The notes under the pieces were generated by a model that was not told the origin of the DNA, did not search any database, and worked only from the letters and a program-made list of their open reading frames with translations. Below are positions 44,077 through 54,906 of a stretch of DNA of 64,000 nucleotides, one piece after another. The DNA lies in assembly GCA_028291545.1 (NCBI GenBank), contig JAQGHR010000040.1:1-64000 (forward strand), in the 5' to 3' direction. The position numbers were made by a program, and so were the translations under genes. Each line of letters opens with the position of its first letter. Within the stretch, counting starts at the first letter, position 1. Source of the DNA: Planctomycetota bacterium (GTDB lineage: Bacteria; Planctomycetota; Planctomycetia; Isosphaerales; Isosphaeraceae).

Positions 44077-44265
44077 TTCTGCGTCGTCCGCGTTTAGCTC
44101 GTCCTCTTTCGGTTCCTCGGCGCCGGGGATCGCGTAATTTCCGTCGATCCACCGGCCCAGATCGATGAGCTTGCATCGATCGGAGCAGAACGGGAAGCCG
44201 GGCCAGGCGTCGATCGTCGCCGTCTCGAAGTTCTTACCGCAGATGGGGCAGCGCGCCCGGATCAT
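44065..44265 (-). CDS. yacG: DNA gyrase inhibitor YacG-like zinc protein
   Basis: The 66-residue protein has CPICGK (about 6-11) and CSDRCK (about 28-33), the four zinc-binding cysteines, followed by [15 protein letters not shown], the YacG signature. E. coli YacG binds GyrB and inhibits gyrase. The acidic C-terminal tail is normal. Its ATG overlaps the stop of the FmdB gene (ATGA at 44262-44265), so translation is coupled. The terminator stem lies in its last codons. Confidence 0.9.
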   Translation of the reverse strand: MIRARCPICGKNFETATIDAWPGFPFCSDRCKLIDLGRWIDGNYAIPGAEEPKEDELNADDAEDHG

Positions 44266-44582
44266 GAGGAAGTGGTCCCGTTGCTAGACGCAGGTTTCGG
44301 GCTCGATCCCGAGTCGGATTTCGCGGGCGTTGACGACGACTCGGAGGCCTTGGGCGCCTCAGGAGGTTTGTCGGCCTTGGCGGCCGTCTTGTACGACTCG
44401 CTGCGATAATCGGTCTGGTAGAAGCCCGAGCCCTTGAAGAGGATCGCGGCCCCTGCACCGATCTTGCGCCGGAGCGTTTCCTTGGAACAGGCGGGGCAGA
44501 GCGTCTGCGAGTCGGCCTTGATCGACTCGAAGGCCTCGAATTCGTGGTGGCAGGAATCGCAGATATAATCGTACGTGGGCAT
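44262..44582 (-). CDS. FmdB-family zinc-ribbon protein
   Basis: The 106-residue protein begins [16 protein letters not shown] and has the zinc-ribbon pairs CDSC and CPAC (about 8-11 and 29-32). These are followed by [24 protein letters not shown], the FmdB/CxxC_CxxC_SSSS family core. The tail (about 60-106) is a Ser/Pro/Lys low-complexity stretch. The function is unknown; family members are annotated as putative regulators. I used ATG 44582, with GAGGT 7 nt upstream; the TTG one codon before is not needed. It lies 24 nt after grpE. Confidence 0.88.
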   Translation of the reverse strand: MPTYDYICDSCHHEFEAFESIKADSQTLCPACSKETLRRKIGAGAAILFKGSGFYQTDYRSESYKTAAKADKPPEAPKASESSSTPAKSDSGSSPKPASSNGTTSS

Positions 44583-44606
44583 CAATGGACCTCAATCCAA
44601 GTTCGA

Positions 44607-45149
44607 TCATTCGGCGGGGGCGATCGAGACGGCGACTTTTGTCGGCCGCAACACCCGATCCTTCAAACGATAGCCTTTGCCAAGCTCGGCCACGACGGTT
44701 CCGGCGGGATGTTCGGCCGAGGGCTGCTGCACGAGTGCTTCATGGTGATTCGGGTCGAAGGACTGGCCGATCGCCGAGATCGGTTCGATCCCATGCTTGG
44801 CCAGTGCGGACAGGAGCTGCCGGTGAACAAGGTCCAGGCCGTCCACGATGACGGAGGCCCCCGAGCCCCGCGCGGCTTCCATCGCGCGCTCGAAGTTGTC
44901 GAGCACAGCTAGCAAGTCCAGCCCCAAATTGCCGACGGCGTACGCCTGGTTCTGGTCGGCCTGGGCTTTGGAACGCTTCTGATAGTTCGCAAACTCGGCA
45001 CGAGCACGCTGGAGCTGATCGAGGTAATCGTCTCGTTGCCTGGTCACCTCTCCCAGTTCGTCGGGACTCGGCGGGGTCTGAACTCCGGGACCGTTGCCGT
45101 CCTGCGGCTTGGCTTGATCGCTCATGGTCGCATCCTCATCATCGCTCAT
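44607..45149 (-). CDS. grpE: Nucleotide exchange factor GrpE
   Basis: The 180-residue protein has a disordered N-terminus, a long coiled helix (about 35-80, REDYLDQLQRARAEFANYQKRS region), then FERAMEA, VHRQLLSALAKHGIEPI, QSFDPNHHEALVQ, and the C-terminal beta domain (AGTVVAELGKGYRLKDRVLRPTKVAVS). GrpE releases ADP from DnaK and senses temperature through its coiled helix. It follows dnaJ by 3 nt in the operon. A start at ATG 45125 (MSDQAKPQ), with GAGG 8 nt upstream, is also possible. No dnaK gene is present in the window. Confidence 0.92.
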   Translation of the reverse strand: MSDDEDATMSDQAKPQDGNGPGVQTPPSPDELGEVTRQRDDYLDQLQRARAEFANYQKRSKAQADQNQAYAVGNLGLDLLAVLDNFERAMEAARGSGASVIVDGLDLVHRQLLSALAKHGIEPISAIGQSFDPNHHEALVQQPSAEHPAGTVVAELGKGYRLKDRVLRPTKVAVSIAPAE

Positions 45150-45152
45150 GGG

Positions 45153-46301
45153 TCATCCCGCCACATGCGGGGAGGCATCGTCGGGTTCCGTGAAGAAGTC
45201 TCGCAGTTTTTCGAGGAATCCCCTGCGGCGAGGAGAAACGTCCTCGTGCTCAATCTCGGCCAGCTCGCGGAGCAACTCCTCCTGTCGAGGCGAGAGGCGA
45301 TGCGGGGTCTCGACGACCACCTCGACGAGTTCATCGCCCCGTCCCCGGCCGTTGACGTCCGGCATGCCACGACCCTTGAGCTTCAGAACCTCGCCGCTCT
45401 GCGTCCCCTTGGGAATCGTCAAGTGGCCGGGGCCATCCAGCGTCGGGACCTCAATCTCGCTACCGAGTGCAGCCTGGGGGAAGCTGATCGGGACGCGGCA
45501 GAAGAGGTCGTTACCCGCCCGCTCGAAAAACGGATGCTTTCGCACCTGGATCTGGACGCGAAGGTTGCCCCGAGGGGCCCCCGGGTCACCCGGCTCGCCC
45601 TCGTTTCGTCGCAGGAGCTGCGTCCCATTATCCACACCCGGCGGGATGTTGATCGTGACGGTCGCTCGCGAGGCAACTTTTCCACCCCCCCGACAGGTCG
45701 GACACGGGTCTGCAATTCGTGTACCCTCACCGCCGCACGCGGGGCAGACGGTCGCGACCTGGAAGAAGCCTCGGGATTGAACCACCTGGCCCTGCCCACG
45801 GCAGTAGTCGCAAGTCGTTGCGACAGTTCCTTTTCTGGCACCCGATCCTTTGCAGTCAACGCAGACCTCGTTGCGGTTCATCTCAATCGTCTTGGTCGCC
45901 CCCCGCGCCGCCTCGACGAGGTCGATCTCGATCCTCGCCAGAATGTCCTGACCCGGCCGGGGGCCTCGCCTCCGCTGTCCAAACATGTCGCCAAAAAGGC
46001 CCCCGCCGAAGATGTCGGAGAAGGCCGACATGATGTCCTCGGCGTTGCGGAAATTGTGGACTCCTGCACCCTCCAGCCCCGCGTGTCCGTAGCGGTCATA
46101 CCGGGCGCGCTTCTCCTGGTCGGAGAGGATCTCATACGCCTCGGCGGCCTCTTTGAAACGGACCTCGGCGGAGTCGTCACCCGGGTTCTTATCCGGATGA
46201 AACTTCAGGGCCATCTGTCGATAGCTTTTCTTGATCTCCTCGGGCGAAGCCTCTCTCTTGAGGCCGAGCACCTCGTAATAATCGCGCTTGGTCATCGCCA
46301 T
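45153..46301 (-). CDS. dnaJ: Chaperone protein DnaJ
   Basis: The 382-residue type I DnaJ has the J domain with HPD (about 36-38), a Gly/Phe-rich region (about 78-110, [12 protein letters not shown]), and four zinc-finger repeats ([32 protein letters not shown]). The C-terminal substrate-binding domains follow. It stimulates DnaK ATPase activity and delivers unfolded clients. I set the start at ATG 46301 ([13 protein letters not shown]); MTKRD at 46295 is equally usable. The upstream open frame to 47096 has no DnaJ-like sequence and was rejected. No CIRCE-type HrcA site was seen in the 134 nt upstream. Confidence 0.95.
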   Translation of the reverse strand: MAMTKRDYYEVLGLKREASPEEIKKSYRQMALKFHPDKNPGDDSAEVRFKEAAEAYEILSDQEKRARYDRYGHAGLEGAGVHNFRNAEDIMSAFSDIFGGGLFGDMFGQRRRGPRPGQDILARIEIDLVEAARGATKTIEMNRNEVCVDCKGSGARKGTVATTCDYCRGQGQVVQSRGFFQVATVCPACGGEGTRIADPCPTCRGGGKVASRATVTINIPPGVDNGTQLLRRNEGEPGDPGAPRGNLRVQIQVRKHPFFERAGNDLFCRVPISFPQAALGSEIEVPTLDGPGHLTIPKGTQSGEVLKLKGRGMPDVNGRGRGDELVEVVVETPHRLSPRQEELLRELAEIEHEDVSPRRRGFLEKLRDFFTEPDDASPHVAG

Positions 46302-46435
46302 CGGCAATGGGTCTCGAATCGGATCATGGGGACTGTCTCGGGCGGTGTCAGCGAGCCTGACTATCCTATCATAGTCGTGACGCCGTCGCGATCGTACCCC
46401 TTCGGCCCCCTTCGGAGGCGAGGAAGGGGCGTTCC

Positions 46436-46822
46436 CTACTCTGTGGCGAACTTGTTTAGCTTCGGCTTGGCCTCGTCGGTGTAAAAGGCCGTAATGACGT
46501 GCTTGCGGATGACGCCTCGCCAGGTGTACGTCGCCTTCCTCATGCCGTCTTCCTTGACGAGGGGGCCGTCGGGCGACTTCCCGAGAATCTTTTCCGCTTC
46601 CTCCTTGGTTGGCAACTCGGCAACGACCGCATTGGAGTCGCTCGTTTCCTCGGGGAGCCTCTTCTTCAGGGCCGTGGCGGCGGCGTTGAAGCCTCGGTTG
46701 GCCATCGTCTCGACGATCGCGGTCGTCCCGAACACCACCAGGAGAACCAGGCCGACGACGTTCCTTGCGGGCGAAACCTTGGCCTTGGCTTTGTTCGCGC
46801 CGGTCCCGTCGGTTGTCGTCAT
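46436..46822 (-). CDS. Small membrane-anchored protein of unknown function
   Basis: The 128-residue protein has a short cytoplasmic N-terminus, one membrane helix (about 21-40, [19 protein letters not shown]) and a soluble C-terminal domain ending [16 protein letters not shown], probably exported. The ribosome-binding site GAGGTG is 6 nt before the ATG. It is upstream of dnaJ on the same strand, with 134 nt between, so it may be separately transcribed. Confidence 0.75.
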   Translation of the reverse strand: MTTTDGTGANKAKAKVSPARNVVGLVLLVVFGTTAIVETMANRGFNAAATALKKRLPEETSDSNAVVAELPTKEEAEKILGKSPDGPLVKEDGMRKATYTWRGVIRKHVITAFYTDEAKPKLNKFATE

Positions 46823-47074
46823 CGCGGCACCTCACCAGGGAAGGATGGGCTCGGGATCGCGATGTCTGCCGGATCGTCGCGACCGGGTAGAATCGGTCCA
46901 TCAGCATATCCGCGCCAACGGCGAAGTCTCGCGGGAAAACGGAGAAATCGGCAAAGAGATCAGGATCAGCCCAAATTCCGGTATTGCCAAATAATTCCTG
47001 ATCTGCGACCGATGATGAGCCAAGCATTACCGGTGTAAGAATTCCAATCGGCGATCCCAGGCCGGGGACGACGA

Positions 47075-48382
47075 ATGAGTCTCTCCAGCAATCCAACGTC
47101 CGACGACGACCTGCTCCTCCCCCAGGGGCGTCATCGCCGCGTGGACACGCCTTCGGCGCATCGCCGTTGCGAGTTGGATGCCCTTCGCGTGGTGGCGATG
47201 ATCGCCGTGGTCGGGCTCCATGCCTCGGCGGCCTACCTTACCGTTCACATCCCCGGATTGTTGTGGGTCGTGCGTGAACCTGCGGGCTCCGCCGTCGTCG
47301 AGCAGTTCGCCTGGTGGGCCTACGGGGCGACCATGCCCGCATTTTTCGCCCTCGCGGGTTTCGCCGCCACCGCCGTCTACGACGCGAAGGGTGCGCGCGG
47401 GTTCGTTGTCGACCGGATCCGCCGCATCGGCCTACCATTCCTCGCCGCGATCCCCGCCGTGCTTGTGCCGACGTCGTTCATCTGGTTGTACGGGTTTCTG
47501 ATCTCCGGCCGCTGCTCATTCGGGGAATCCATGAGTTGGGCCTTCGCGGACCCCGAAATCCGTGCCAACCGATACGGACCCGCGCATCTCTGGTTTCTCG
47601 AATATCTGTTGGGGATGCTCGTAGTTTACGTACTGATCCGCTGGCGATCGGGGTCTCGTTTGCCCGTGGTCGATCACGGAATGAGCCGCTTCACGTCGCC
47701 CTGGGCCCCATTGATCCTGACGATTCCGACCACCTTCCTGCTCTGGGCGGGGCATTGGTTCAATGGATTGGATCCAATCCTCGACCTGAGGAACTCGTTC
47801 GTCATCAACCCGTTGAGGTGGATGCACCACGGCCTGTTCTTCCTGGCGGGCGTGGGCTGGTATCGCGGCAGAGACCGGCTGACTCGGCTCACGAGCGGAT
47901 GGATTCCGTGGGTGTTGCTCGCGAGCTCCGCGCTGGCGCTCACAGTCCGCTCGACCTTCCTGCCTCGCGATTTCGCAAGTTCGCTCTCGGGGGTTTCGGC
48001 CTGGCTTTCCACGGGATCGGCGGCAATCTTCGGATGGTTCACGCTTTACGGGCTCCTCGGGGTCTGCGGGCAGTTTGGCAAACGAGGCGGATCGACCGTA
48101 AAATATCTGTCAGACTCGTCGTACTGGGTGTACCTGGTCCATTTCCCGATCGTCGGTCTGATACAGGCGAACCTGTTCCTTTTCCCGATCCCGAACCCGG
48201 TCAAGTTCGCCCTCGCTCTCGGCGCCGGGATGGGCTGGAGCCTGCTGACGTACGAGGTTCTCGTCCGGAGGACATGGGTTGGCCGATGGCTTCAGGGCAG
48301 CAAGCCGCGCCTCGCGACCGTTCCCCGACCCGCGGTCTTCGACCATGCCCCGACGGCGTCGCCCTCGATCCATGCAACCTGA
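47075..48382 (+). CDS. Acyltransferase-3 family membrane protein (MdoC/OafA-like)
   Basis: The 435-residue polytopic protein has about ten membrane segments and the N-terminal pattern [25 protein letters not shown], with the essential His near residue 49, and the conserved motif [12 protein letters not shown]. These fit acyltransferase family 3 (glucan or surface-polysaccharide O-acetyl/succinyl transferases). The C-terminus has the [17 protein letters not shown] block, common to the family. It probably transfers an acyl group to a surface glycan. It is followed at 26 nt by the HEFGH protease gene. Confidence 0.88.
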   Translation: MSLSSNPTSDDDLLLPQGRHRRVDTPSAHRRCELDALRVVAMIAVVGLHASAAYLTVHIPGLLWVVREPAGSAVVEQFAWWAYGATMPAFFALAGFAATAVYDAKGARGFVVDRIRRIGLPFLAAIPAVLVPTSFIWLYGFLISGRCSFGESMSWAFADPEIRANRYGPAHLWFLEYLLGMLVVYVLIRWRSGSRLPVVDHGMSRFTSPWAPLILTIPTTFLLWAGHWFNGLDPILDLRNSFVINPLRWMHHGLFFLAGVGWYRGRDRLTRLTSGWIPWVLLASSALALTVRSTFLPRDFASSLSGVSAWLSTGSAAIFGWFTLYGLLGVCGQFGKRGGSTVKYLSDSSYWVYLVHFPIVGLIQANLFLFPIPNPVKFALALGAGMGWSLLTYEVLVRRTWVGRWLQGSKPRLATVPRPAVFDHAPTASPSIHAT

Positions 48383-48408
48383 TCGCCGATGCGCAGCAGG
48401 AGGTCGAG

Positions 48409-49221
48409 ATGAAACCGGGAATCTTCGTGTTCACAAGTCTCTGGCTTCTCGTCCAGGTGAGTGCCTGTGTCGGACAGGAACGCAACGGGGAACCCTCCCC
48501 GGACGTCATTCCTTTGATCGATTCCTCCGTGAGTCGGTCGAAGGACGAGGAGTTCTACCCCAAACGATTGACGGTTCCTCTCCAACACGGGTCGATCCTG
48601 ATCAAGGCCCCAGCGTCGGTCCGGCCAGGGGCACTCAGGACCGCACGGGTGAAAATCCTCGGCATTTTGCAGAAGGCGGATGCGGAGATACTCGACCGAC
48701 TGGCCGGGTCTCACCTCGAAATCGCGATCATCCCTCTCGAAATGAAGCTGACCGATCTGTTGGAGTTTCGTCATTACGCCGGCAAAAAGAACGCGTTCGA
48801 CCAGCGTTACGACATCCTTCGCGGCGCGACGACCTACGAGATCCGTTCGGGCGTGCGCTCCCGTCCCCTGATCGCCATCGGTGAGGACGACATCCTCCGC
48901 CTCATGCCCCTGGGCACGGCTCAGAGTGCGCTTCACCACGAATTCGGGCACGCCCTTTACCTCTTCGGACTCAGCCCCGAACAGCGCTCGGAATGGGAAT
49001 CGCTCTACCAGGAGGCCAGGACCCGCCACCTCTTCGAAAACAAGTACGCGATGGTGAATGTCGATGAGTTCTTCCCCGAGCTCACCCAGGCCTATTTCGA
49101 CACCGAGCCCTATTTCTGCTCGGCCAGTCAACTCGCTCGCGTCCATCCAAAGGCTTACAAGTTCTTGGCCCGCGTGTATTCGGGAGCGAACACGAGGCCG
49201 GCGGAACTACCGCCTCGATGA
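48409..49221 (+). CDS. Lipoprotein-like zinc metalloprotease (HEFGH)
   Basis: The 270-residue protein begins with a signal sequence ending in VSAC (residues 17-20), a good lipobox, so it may be a lipoprotein. The zincin motif HEFGH lies at 177-181, and the block VNVDEFFPELTQAYF (about 227-241) could supply the downstream Glu ligand, as in gluzincins whose helix carries an EF/E-rich block. The pattern recalls the HEFGH-EFFAE peptidase fold of M34-related proteins, but this is only a structural comparison. The substrate is unknown. The ATG has AGGAGG 6 nt before it. It is co-oriented with the acyltransferase gene (26-nt gap). Confidence 0.82.
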   Translation: MKPGIFVFTSLWLLVQVSACVGQERNGEPSPDVIPLIDSSVSRSKDEEFYPKRLTVPLQHGSILIKAPASVRPGALRTARVKILGILQKADAEILDRLAGSHLEIAIIPLEMKLTDLLEFRHYAGKKNAFDQRYDILRGATTYEIRSGVRSRPLIAIGEDDILRLMPLGTAQSALHHEFGHALYLFGLSPEQRSEWESLYQEARTRHLFENKYAMVNVDEFFPELTQAYFDTEPYFCSASQLARVHPKAYKFLARVYSGANTRPAELPPR

Positions 49222-49268
49222 GACACGAAGCCCTCAGCGTCGAAACTGACGGAAATCCATGACGAAAG

Positions 49269-49315
49269 AAACAGGCGGGGCGGGACCCGAAAAGGTCGCC
49301 GCCCCGCCTGTTTTG
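49269..49315. terminator. 15-bp stem between convergent genes, bidirectional terminator
   Basis: Arms 49269-49283 and 49299-49313 are perfect complements (AAACAGGCGGGGCGG) around a 15-nt loop. TTTT overlaps the right arm on the plus strand, and TTCTTTC follows on the minus strand. It lies between the plus-strand protease gene and the second groEL, serving either side. Confidence 0.75.
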
Positions 49316-49363
49316 AGACGTTCCTGGTAACGGGGTGGCTTGCACTTACCCCGCGGAGATCGA

Positions 49364-50989
49364 TCAGCGCACCGAGCCTTCCGCCCTGGCCGCGTGCTTG
49401 TCTTCGTCTTCCTTGATGTTGGTGATCATGGCCTCGGTCGTCAGCATGAGGGCCGAGATGGAGGCGGCGTTCTGGAGGGCGGAACGGGTGACCTTGGTGG
49501 GGTCAACGATGCCGGCCTTGATCATGTCGACGTATTCGCCGGTGTTGGCGTTGAAGCCGATCGAGCCGCCACGGGTCTTGACCTCGTCGGCGACAACACC
49601 ACCATCATGGCCGGAGTTGCTGGCGATGTGGCGGACGGGCTCTTCGAGGGCGCGGAGAACGATCGATGCACCCACCTTCTCGTCACCGGTGAGGGTGGCG
49701 GCGAGCGTCTCGACGGCGGGGATGACGCGGAGCAGGGCGGTCCCGCCACCGGGGACGATGCCTTCCTCGGCGGCCGCGCGGGTGGCGTGGAGGGCGTCCT
49801 CGACGCGGGCCTTGACCTCTTTCATGGCGGCTTCGGTCGCGGCGCCGACGTTGATCAGGGCGACGCCGCCGGAGATCTTCGCCAGACGCTCCTGGAACTT
49901 CTCTTTATCGTACTCGGACTCGGTCTCCTCGATCTGCCGGCGGAGCTGGTCAACGCGCTTCTGGATGTCCTCGCGCTTGCCGGCACCCTGGATGATCGTG
50001 GTGGAGTCCTTGTTGATCTTGACCTGCTTGGCGCGGCCGAGCTGCGAGATCTGGATGTTCTCCAGCTTCTGGCCGAGATCCTCGCTCACCACGGTGCCGC
50101 CGGTGAGGACCGCGATATCCTGAAGCATCGCCTTGCGACGATCGCCGAACCCAGGGGCCTTGACGGCGCAGACGTTCAGGACGCCGCGGAGCTTGTTCAC
50201 GACCAGGGCGGCCAGCGCCTCGCCGTCAACATCCTCGGCGATGATCACGAGCGGCTGGCCGCTCTGCGAGACCTTCTCCAGAAGCGGAATCATTTCGCGG
50301 AGGTTCGAGATCTTCTTCTCGTGGAGGAGGATCAGCGGCTCGTCGAAGATCGCTTCCATCGTCGTCGGGCTGGTGACGAAATAGGGGCTGAGATACCCCT
50401 TGTCGAACTGCATGCCCTCGACGAACTCCAGCGTCGTCTCGCCCGTCTTGCCTTCTTCAACGGTGATCACGCCGTCGCGACCGACCCGCTCGACGGCGTC
50501 GGCGAGCATGTCGCCGATGGTCCGGTCGTTGTTCGCGGAGATCGCGCCGACCTGGGCGATCTGCTCCTTCGAAACAACCGGCTGGGAGATCTTCGAGTGA
50601 AGCTCCTCGACGGCGGCCTCGACGGCCTTCTCGATCCCGCGACGGACGGCCGTGGGGCTGGCGCCGGCGGTGATGTGCTTCAGGCCTTCGCGGAAAATCG
50701 CGCGGGCCAGGATGGTGGCGGTGGTCGTCCCGTCACCGGCAACGTCGGACGTCTTCGACGCCACGACGTTGACGAGCTTCGCGCCCATGTTCTCGAACGG
50801 GTCGGACAGCTCGATTTCCTTGGAGACGGTCACGCCGTCCTTGGTGACGGTCGGGCCGCCGAAGGACTTCGCGAGGATCACGTTGCGGCCGGTCGGGCCG
50901 AGCGTGGTGCCCACGGCATGGGCCAGGGTATCGACGCCCTCGAACATCTTCCGTCGGGCGGCGTCGGAAAAGAGCAGTTGCTTCGCCAC
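49364..50989 (-). CDS. groL: Chaperonin GroEL, paralogue 2
   Basis: This 541-residue class I chaperonin subunit has the ATP-site block [13 protein letters not shown] (about 84-96), the hinge and apical segments [21 protein letters not shown] and the signature [17 protein letters not shown] (about 404-420). The C-terminus ends [15 protein letters not shown], without the usual GGM-rich tail found in the sister copy at 51534-53201. The start is a GTG at 50989, with AGGAG 11 nt upstream. It lies downstream of groES, after an 85-nt spacer carrying a GTAGGGTG palindrome. It probably assembles with the shared GroES. Confidence 0.95.
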   Translation of the reverse strand: MAKQLLFSDAARRKMFEGVDTLAHAVGTTLGPTGRNVILAKSFGGPTVTKDGVTVSKEIELSDPFENMGAKLVNVVASKTSDVAGDGTTTATILARAIFREGLKHITAGASPTAVRRGIEKAVEAAVEELHSKISQPVVSKEQIAQVGAISANNDRTIGDMLADAVERVGRDGVITVEEGKTGETTLEFVEGMQFDKGYLSPYFVTSPTTMEAIFDEPLILLHEKKISNLREMIPLLEKVSQSGQPLVIIAEDVDGEALAALVVNKLRGVLNVCAVKAPGFGDRRKAMLQDIAVLTGGTVVSEDLGQKLENIQISQLGRAKQVKINKDSTTIIQGAGKREDIQKRVDQLRRQIEETESEYDKEKFQERLAKISGGVALINVGAATEAAMKEVKARVEDALHATRAAAEEGIVPGGGTALLRVIPAVETLAATLTGDEKVGASIVLRALEEPVRHIASNSGHDGGVVADEVKTRGGSIGFNANTGEYVDMIKAGIVDPTKVTRSALQNAASISALMLTTEAMITNIKEDEDKHAARAEGSVR

Positions 50990-51004
50990 GGTCTATGAAC
51001 TCCT

Positions 51005-51063
51005 GTAGGGTGCGCGGAAGGCACCATGATTTCGCGTGAAGAGGTGCGGTTCACGCACCCTAC
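51005..51063. repeat. GTAGGGTG-type inverted repeat between groES and groEL
   Basis: GTAGGGTGCG (51005-51014) pairs with CGCACCCTAC (51054-51063). Further G/C pairing (GCACC with GGTGC) is available inside. A similar GTAGGGTG...CACCCTAC repeat lies at 55507-55558, so this may be a small dispersed palindromic repeat or an mRNA-processing stem. Confidence 0.5.
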
Positions 51064-51074
51064 GAACGACGGAT

Positions 51075-51371
51075 TTACTTGAGGATCTTCGCCAGGATGT
51101 CGGTCTCGCGGAGGATCTTGACTTCCTCGCCGTCGACCTTGATGTCGGTGCCGGAATACTTGCCGAACAGGACCTCGTCACCCGCGACGACGCCGATCGC
51201 GGCGCGCTCGCCGCTGTCGAGCATCTTGCCGGGGCCAACGGCGAGGACCTTGCCGCGCTGGGGCTTCTCCTTGGCGGTGTCCGGCAGGACGATACCGCCG
51301 GCCGTCTTCTCCTCGGCCTCAATCTGCTGGATCACGACGCGGTCTTCGAGGGGGCGGATCTTCAAGGCCAT
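51075..51371 (-). CDS. groS: Co-chaperonin GroES
   Basis: The 98-residue protein has the GroES core: [46 protein letters not shown], the mobile-loop region around TAGGIVLP and a C-terminal [22 protein letters not shown]. It caps the GroEL cage as a heptamer. It is the only groES in the window and sits between two groEL genes. The ATG has a TAGGA site upstream. Confidence 0.97.
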   Translation of the reverse strand: MALKIRPLEDRVVIQQIEAEEKTAGGIVLPDTAKEKPQRGKVLAVGPGKMLDSGERAAIGVVAGDEVLFGKYSGTDIKVDGEEVKILRETDILAKILK

Positions 51372-51450
51372 GATGAATATTCCTAAATGCTGGATTGTGA
51401 ATGAATGTCTGCGAACGTAGGCGGGGACTCGGATTCTCGGTTCAGAATCA

Positions 51451-51517
51451 AGATTCGAGATTCGAGAAAGAACTCGATACGCGGCGTTTTCCCGCTGTGC
51501 TCTTGAATCTCGAATCT
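51451..51517. repeat. 13-bp inverted repeat between groEL and groES
   Basis: AGATTCGAGATTC (51451-51463) and GAATCTCGAATCT (51505-51517) are exact reverse complements separated by 41 nt. The surrounding stretch is AT-rich compared with the genes. It could form a stem that modulates transcription or RNA stability between groEL-1 and groES; no published match was identified from memory. Confidence 0.5.
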
Positions 51518-51533
51518 CTCATCTCGAATCGCC

Positions 51534-53201
<1,668 letters not shown>

Positions 53202-53585
53202 GGTGGAAGTCTCCTCGTATCAAACAAATCAGATCAGCGGGCAGACAACCCGGGATGGATCGCTCCGGCAGACGGGTCCCCGGGATGGTTTCGCAGGTGG
53301 AGGATGCAAAGTGCGTACCGAGCGTGGTTTGTTAGACTTTAGTCCCTATCTCAGTTGCAGTTACATGTTCCACGCCGGAATGATGCCGCTCGGGCAATGC
53401 TGCCACTTTGGCAGACGGGACGGGTCGTCTGTCATGACGGAAACACTTCGAGGACGAGACCATGGGCATGGAACCCAAAGCCCCGCCGGAACGTTTTCTC
53501 GGGGGGTTTGACAACCTGCTCCGGCCCCGACACACTGGCCGGTTCGGCAGACTCTCCCCGTCCCAGGCTGAATGAGGAGCCCACG
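53202..53585. other. 384-bp divergent region upstream of groEL and the alpha/beta hydrolase
   Basis: This gap must hold promoters for both directions. An AT-rich patch at about 53311-53360 is the most likely control site. I searched for the TTAGCACTC-N9-GAGTGCTAA CIRCE operator and did not see it. Short plus-strand frames here have no support. Confidence 0.4.
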
Positions 53586-54536
53586 ATGCGACTGGCGATC
53601 TTGATCATGTTCGGTACCTCCTTCCTCCTACCTGCCGCCGCGATGGCCGGTGAGCCGGTCACCACCTATCCGCTCTGGGTAGGGGAGGCTCCGGGAGCGA
53701 AGGGCACGGAGGCCGGTGACGACAATCATCCGGGGGATGTGCCCACCATCACGGTCTTCCTGCCCCCGAAAGAGAAGAGGACCGGAGCATCGGTCGTGAT
53801 CTGTCCGGGGGGCGGATACGGATTTCTTGCGACGGAACATGAGGGTCGGCAGGTCGCGGAGTGGCTGAATTCGCTCGGCGTGGCGGGCGTGATGGTCAAG
53901 TATCGGCTGGCGCCCAAATACAAGCACCCGATCCCGTTGCAGGATGCCCAGCGGGCGATTCGCACGGTGAGGTCACGGTCGAAAGAGTGGGGACTGGACC
54001 CGCACCGAGTCGGGATCTTGGGGTTCTCGGCGGGCGGGCATCTCGCCTCGACGGCCGCGACCCACTTCGATGAAGGCAAGGCCGACGCCAAGGACCCGAT
54101 CGACCGCGAGAGCAGCCGTCCTGACCGCGCAATCCTGGTCTATCCCGTTGTCGCGATCGGCACCGAGTTTGGCCACAATGGCTCGCGGGACAACCTATTA
54201 GGTAAGGATGCGCCGAAGGATCTGGTCATGAGCCTCTCGAACGAGACTCAGGTCACGGACAAGACGCCACCGACCTTCCTCGCCCACACCCTTGCCGACA
54301 CGGGAGTTCCGATCGAGAACAGCATCTTGTTCGCGATGGCCCTGCGCAAGGCCAAGGTCCCGTTCGAGCTTCACGTCTTCGAAAAGGGTCAGCACGGCCT
54401 TGGTCTTGGCACCGGCTGGTCCGGACGGATCGCAGGTGATCCCGCGTTCGAGGCCTGGCCCAAGTTGTGCGCGACCTGGCTCAAGGTCCAGGGCTTCCTG
54501 GATATGCCGCTCGCACCCGCACCGGCTGCCCGGTGA
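53586..54536 (+). CDS. Secreted alpha/beta hydrolase (esterase, BD-FAE-like)
   Basis: The 316-residue protein has a signal peptide (hydrophobic core about 3-20). The hydrolase fold follows with oxyanion loop VVICPGGGYGF (HGGG-like), the nucleophile in GFSAGGHLAS (Ser about residue 148), an acid in LAHTLADTGVP and the catalytic His in FEKGQHGLGLG. It fits the acetyl-xylan/cinnamoyl-esterase-like group, BD-FAE-type. Such proteins deacylate polysaccharides in the periplasm or outside. I chose ATG 53586; the upstream frame has no conservation. Confidence 0.88.
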   Translation: MRLAILIMFGTSFLLPAAAMAGEPVTTYPLWVGEAPGAKGTEAGDDNHPGDVPTITVFLPPKEKRTGASVVICPGGGYGFLATEHEGRQVAEWLNSLGVAGVMVKYRLAPKYKHPIPLQDAQRAIRTVRSRSKEWGLDPHRVGILGFSAGGHLASTAATHFDEGKADAKDPIDRESSRPDRAILVYPVVAIGTEFGHNGSRDNLLGKDAPKDLVMSLSNETQVTDKTPPTFLAHTLADTGVPIENSILFAMALRKAKVPFELHVFEKGQHGLGLGTGWSGRIAGDPAFEAWPKLCATWLKVQGFLDMPLAPAPAAR

Positions 54537-54605
54537 GAAGCGCGGTACGTAGGATGGACCCGAGTTCGCGCTCAGGTCCAAACGACCCAACCTCGTATTG
54601 ACGAT

Positions 54606-54775
54606 GGCTCATGATGGGTTGCGGGTGGCGGCGATGCAGGGCCTCGGAAAAGTAGGTCCGACTTCAGTCGGTCCCGTCCCCAAGAAGAATCCCGGGACAG
54701 GACCGACTGAAGTCGGACCTACCGCAGGGGATCGCGAGGGACGATCCGCCACCACCCCGCATCCCATCATGAGCC
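54606..54775. mobile_element. Palindromic MITE, copy 2, with 8-bp target-site duplication
   Basis: This 170-bp element is almost identical to the one at 36862-37032: one G fewer near the left end and one substitution in the central loop. It has the same GGCTCATGATGGG ends in inverse orientation. The flanking direct repeat is TTGACGAT (54598-54605 and 54776-54783), different from the TTATTGTA at copy 1, which shows independent insertion. No coding capacity. It sits between the alpha/beta hydrolase and glutathione peroxidase genes, both plus strand. Confidence 0.93.
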
Positions 54776-54906
54776 TTGACGATTTCAGGCCGAATCGGGC
54801 GGATTTCCATGCGATGTCGCCGCGCCCCTCTTGATTCTCCCGGTCAGGCGCAGAGGATAAGCAATGGTCGAACCCGCCCCACTCCCACTCCCTGGAGCCT
54901 GCCCCG

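Noticed and set aside
46302-46435. CIRCE/HrcA operator upstream of dnaJ
   Set aside because: No TTAGCACTC or GAGTGCTAA half-site is seen here or upstream of groEL.
46302-47096. N-terminal extension of the dnaJ frame
   Set aside because: It has no DnaJ-like sequence, overlaps the antisense of the small membrane protein gene, and the J domain clearly starts at 46301.
49340-50998. Plus-strand frame of 552 residues opposite the second groEL
   Set aside because: Same reason: an antisense shadow with a near-identical outline to the one opposite the first groEL.
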